Positions 6,630 through 8,520 of a stretch of DNA of 8,520 nucleotides are shown one piece after another. The translations under genes were made by a program, and so were the position numbers. Numbering within the stretch: position 1 is the stretch's first letter; each line of letters opens with the position of its first letter. The stretch is taken from contig CALFMQ010000333.1 in NCBI GenBank assembly GCA_937879825.1, forward strand, positions 1 through 8,520. Direction: 5' to 3'. This stretch comes from an uncultured Phycisphaerales bacterium. GTDB lineage: Bacteria > Planctomycetota > Phycisphaerae > Phycisphaerales > UBA1924. The notes under the pieces are model-generated. The model saw only the letters and a list, made by a program, of their open reading frames with translations. It was not told where the DNA came from and did not search any database.

Positions 6630-7823
6630 ATGAACACGCCACGCAAAGCCCTGACACTCACAGCCCCGCTGCTCGTCATCGCAACAGCTGTCCTCGCCGG
6701 GGACCTCAACCCCCCGCCGGGCGTCGTCACACCCACCATGAAAACGCTGTCGGAAGTCGAACCGCGCACAGCGATCAGCGCCGACAACTCGCCGGGAGAC
6801 GCCGACTCCCTCTTCAAGATCACCGAGCCCGGCTCCTACTACCTCCAGGGCAACATCACCGGCGTCATCGGCAAGCACGGCATCGAGATCGCCTCCAGCG
6901 GCGTCACACTCGATCTCAACGGCTTCGATCTCGTCGGCGTACCCGGCATGGGGCTCTTCGACGGCGTCAATGTCACCCTCGACAACCTCGTCAACATCGC
7001 CGTCATCAACGGCTCGATCCGCGATTGGGGCGACGAGGGCATCGATCTCAACTTCACCAGCGCACGCAACTGCCGCGTCGAGAAAGTCCGCGTGAGCGGG
7101 AACACAACCGGCAGCGGCATCCGAATCGGCGCCGGGTCCGCCGTCATCGATTGCTCGGTATACAACAACTCGAGCGGCATCCTGACCAACGCCGGGTGCA
7201 CCATCCTGAACTGCACAGTGTCCTCCAACTCCGGCAGCGGCATCAGCACCGGCACGACCGCAACCATTTCTAACTGTTCGGTCTACCTCAACGGCGGCGG
7301 CGGCATCGGCACAAGCAGCGGCGCCAACATCGCCAACTGCGCCTCCTTCAACAACACCGGAATCGGCATCAGCGCCGGCGTCGGCAGCACCATCGACGCC
7401 TGCACGGCCTCCGGCAACGGCTCCAGCGGCATCAGCACCAGCTCCGGGTGCGCCGTGATCGATTGCACCAGCCGCGCCAACGCTACCGACGGCATCGTCG
7501 CCAGCTCCGGATGCATCATCAGAGGCAACACCTGCAACTTCAACGGCTCACCCGGCGACGGCGCGGGCATCCACATCACCAGCACCGACAACCGCATCGA
7601 AGGCAACAACTGCACAAGCGCCGATCGCGGCATCGACATCGACAGCACCGGCAACATCGTCATCCGCAACACCTGCTCCGGCAACACCGTCAACTGGGAC
7701 ATCGTCGCCGGAAACGCCCTGGCGCCCATCGTCTTCGCCGCAAACAACGCGGCCAACGTCGTCGGCTCAACCTACGCCGGCTCCCTCGGTTCGTCGGACC
7801 CCAACGCCAACTACACCTATTGA
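6630..7823 (+). CDS. Secreted right-handed parallel beta-helix protein
   Basis: The 397-residue product has a signal peptide (MNTPRKALTLTAPLLVIATA, likely cleavage near residue 23, before GDL). It continues with GDLNPPPG and PTMKTLSEVEPRTAIS, an N-terminal block I associate with a planctomycete family of secreted beta-helix proteins. Residues 58-130 (ITEPGSYYLQGNITG, HGIEIASSGVTLDLNGF) match the capping and first coils seen in NosD/pectate-lyase-like solenoids. Residues about 148-350 are a regular solenoid with Cys195, 216, 237, 258 and 279 exactly 21 residues apart (Cys175 is 20 before), so cysteines stack on successive coils. The tail after 365 ends in DPNANYTY, a terminal pattern I also recall in this family. 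No catalytic site of a polysaccharide lyase or hydrolase can be identified, so the substrate and role are unknown; a structural, adhesive or carbohydrate-binding surface role is possible. The start is set by GAGGAG five bases upstream. Confidence 0.87.
   Translation: MNTPRKALTLTAPLLVIATAVLAGDLNPPPGVVTPTMKTLSEVEPRTAISADNSPGDADSLFKITEPGSYYLQGNITGVIGKHGIEIASSGVTLDLNGFDLVGVPGMGLFDGVNVTLDNLVNIAVINGSIRDWGDEGIDLNFTSARNCRVEKVRVSGNTTGSGIRIGAGSAVIDCSVYNNSSGILTNAGCTILNCTVSSNSGSGISTGTTATISNCSVYLNGGGGIGTSSGANIANCASFNNTGIGISAGVGSTIDACTASGNGSSGISTSSGCAVIDCTSRANATDGIVASSGCIIRGNTCNFNGSPGDGAGIHITSTDNRIEGNNCTSADRGIDIDSTGNIVIRNTCSGNTVNWDIVAGNALAPIVFAANNAANVVGSTYAGSLGSSDPNANYTY
7152..7535 (+). repeat. 63-bp periodic coding repeats (beta-helix coils)
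   Basis: Coils of 21 residues repeat through residues 175-302, with a pattern of Cys-x-x-x-x-N-x-x-x-x-G-I near each turn. At DNA level an exact 16-base match, CAGCGGCATCAGCACC, occurs at 7235 and again at 7424, which is 189 bases or three 63-base periods. This shows growth by internal duplication or strong constraint on the coil. Confidence 0.75.
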
Positions 7824-7850
7824 GTCGGCAAGCCCATCAACGGTCGAACG

Positions 7851-7894
7851 CGTCATCAACTTCGTGATCTCGGGCCTGCATTCGTACGCGTGAA
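7851..7894 (+). pseudogene. Remnant of a second ccsA 3' end
   Basis: These 44 bp align without gaps to 6293-6336, the last codons of the intact ccsA, with 39 identities. In the same frame they read VINFVISGLHSYA then TGA, against VINFIISGLHSYA in ccsA. Three of four changed codons are silent third-position changes and one is Ile to Val (ATC to GTG). The P-His2 histidine is kept. Upstream of 7851 the similarity stops abruptly and no other ccsA sequence is present. It is a displaced or duplicated gene end, not a gene. It lies 27 bases after the beta-helix stop. The silent-site pattern implies the copy diverged while part of a working ccsA and was cut off later. Confidence 0.85.
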
Positions 7895-7944
7895 GTCTGG
7901 CCGAACAGATGCAACTTAATCTCAAAGGGCGATCTCATTTCCGA

Positions 7945-7972
7945 TTGCCGAACGGCATGGATCAGGTAGAAT
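7945..7972 (+). promoter_or_regulatory. Putative sigma-70 promoter of the FG-GAP gene
   Basis: TTGCCG (7945-7950, four of six to consensus) and TAGAAT (7967-7972, five of six) are separated by 16 bp. Transcription would begin near 7979 with a leader of about 57 bases. The palindrome TGCCG-AA-CGGCA covers the -35 and could be an operator, though it is short. Confidence 0.45.
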
Positions 7973-8024
7973 TGCAGCGCGTGCCAGCTCGACACATGGG
8001 AAAACTCAGAGAATAAGAAGCATT

Positions 8025-8030
8025 CAGGAG
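8025..8030 (+). promoter_or_regulatory. Shine-Dalgarno site of the FG-GAP gene
   Basis: CAGGAG lies six bases before the ATG at 8037 and supports this start over the in-frame ATG at 8046. Confidence 0.55.
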
Positions 8031-8036
8031 CGTATC

Positions 8037-8520
8037 ATGTCCCCGATGCTCGGACGAATATTCCCGATTCTCGTGCTTGTGACACCCACATCGATTGCCG
8101 CCGCGCAATTCGCGCACTTCCCAACGTCCTCAATCCTCGGAGAGGCGGACGGTGATCTATTCGGATTTTCCGTCGCATGCGCCGGCGATGTCAACAATGA
8201 CGGTTTGAACGATCTCATTGTTGGGGCCACGGGTACTGATGTCAACGGAAACTTGAGCGGAAGTGCATATATCTATTCCGGCGCCGACGGCTCCCTGTTG
8301 TACTTGTTTCGTGGCCCAAGCGCCGACTCATATTTCGGAAGATCGGTTGCGGGCGTGGGCGATGTCAACGGTGACGGCTTCGACGACGTCATTATCAGCG
8401 CTCCGGGTAGTGCCAGTTCCGCCGTTTTCGGAACTGCACAAGTGTTCTCCGGTATTGACGGATCCGTTATATACACCTTCGGAACGGACCAACTGCAAGA
8501 TGGCTTTGGAGCCGCGGTCG
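8037..8520 (+). CDS. Secreted FG-GAP / integrin-alpha-like repeat protein (partial, C-terminus beyond right edge)
   Basis: The open frame from ATG 8037 reaches the window edge after 161 codons. Residues 1-23 are a signal peptide ending in AAA before Gln24. FG-GAP repeats follow: LFGFSVACAGDVNNDGLND (41-59) and YFGRSVAGVGDVNGDGFDD (99-117), and a third begins at FGAAV (157-161). Each complete repeat carries a DVNxDGxxD calcium-binding loop. Such repeats build a beta-propeller like that of integrin alpha chains and are common in large secreted or surface proteins of planctomycetes. No enzyme domain is visible in the part present. Codon use differs from the left-hand genes: TTG, GTT, ATA, TAT, GGA and GGT are frequent, and sample lines run about 50-57% G+C against about 70% in resB. 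This may reflect recent transfer or a different gene class. It has its own promoter candidate. Confidence 0.88.
   Translation, partial: MSPMLGRIFPILVLVTPTSIAAAQFAHFPTSSILGEADGDLFGFSVACAGDVNNDGLNDLIVGATGTDVNGNLSGSAYIYSGADGSLLYLFRGPSADSYFGRSVAGVGDVNGDGFDDVIISAPGSASSAVFGTAQVFSGIDGSVIYTFGTDQLQDGFGAAV

Larger units (their letters stand above)
7824..8036. other. Intergenic region between the beta-helix and FG-GAP genes
   Basis: Beyond the ccsA remnant (7851-7894) and the promoter candidate (7945-7972), it holds a small inverted repeat TGCCG-AA-CGGCA at 7946-7957, overlapping the -35. From about 7895 it is visibly poorer in G+C than the genes to the left. No further gene is seen. Confidence 0.5.

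Noticed and set aside
7822..7893. A short gene ending in VINFVISGLHSYA
   Set aside because: No start codon or ribosome site nearby in this frame, and the upstream part has no CcsA similarity; it is a remnant.
6336..8036. Transposase, integrase, tRNA or CRISPR array that could explain the rearrangement
   Set aside because: I looked for conserved residues, cloverleaf arms and spaced repeats and found none in the window.
8024..8476. Antisense open frames across the FG-GAP gene
   Set aside because: The plus strand has signal peptide and DVNxDGxxD repeats; the antisense frames show nothing.

Overview
The window reads as a piece of a high-GC bacterial chromosome, most likely a planctomycete and possibly of the Phycisphaerae type. 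This is inferred from three things: a System II cytochrome c maturation pair (ResB plus an extended CcsA), a secreted beta-helix protein whose mature N-terminus (GDLNPPPG, then PTMKTLSEVEPRT) is typical of planctomycete proteins, and a secreted FG-GAP protein. No rRNA or other taxonomic marker is present, so the assignment is inferential.

Layout. Positions 1-2011 (minus strand) hold a two-gene unit: panB (ketopantoate hydroxymethyltransferase, pantothenate/CoA synthesis), followed after 26 bp by an HtrA/DegP-like serine protease that runs off the left edge. A 119-bp divergent gap separates panB from resB-ccsA (plus strand, 2131-6335). These two genes overlap by ATGA and together form the membrane machine that moves haem across the membrane and attaches it to apocytochromes c. 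The thiol-redox partners (CcdA, ResA) and any CXXCH cytochrome are not in the window.

Downstream of ccsA the character changes. A 294-bp intergenic stretch (6336-6629) holds several palindromic, REP-like elements. A secreted right-handed beta-helix protein follows (6630-7823), with exact 21-residue coils and a stacked cysteine ladder. After its stop, at 7851-7894, lies a second, diverged copy of the last 44 bp of ccsA, still reading VINFVISGLHSYA-stop. It differs from the intact ccsA end mostly at silent positions. Base composition drops just after this fragment, and a secreted FG-GAP/integrin-alpha-like protein starts at 8037 and runs off the right edge.

The most interesting reading is that the REP elements plus the beta-helix gene (about 1.5 kb) are bracketed by two ccsA 3' ends. 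They may have arrived by recombination or integration at the 3' end of ccsA, displacing the original terminus. The two left-hand genes and the haem-assembly pair are ordinary core genes. The right third looks like accessory cell-surface or secreted material.
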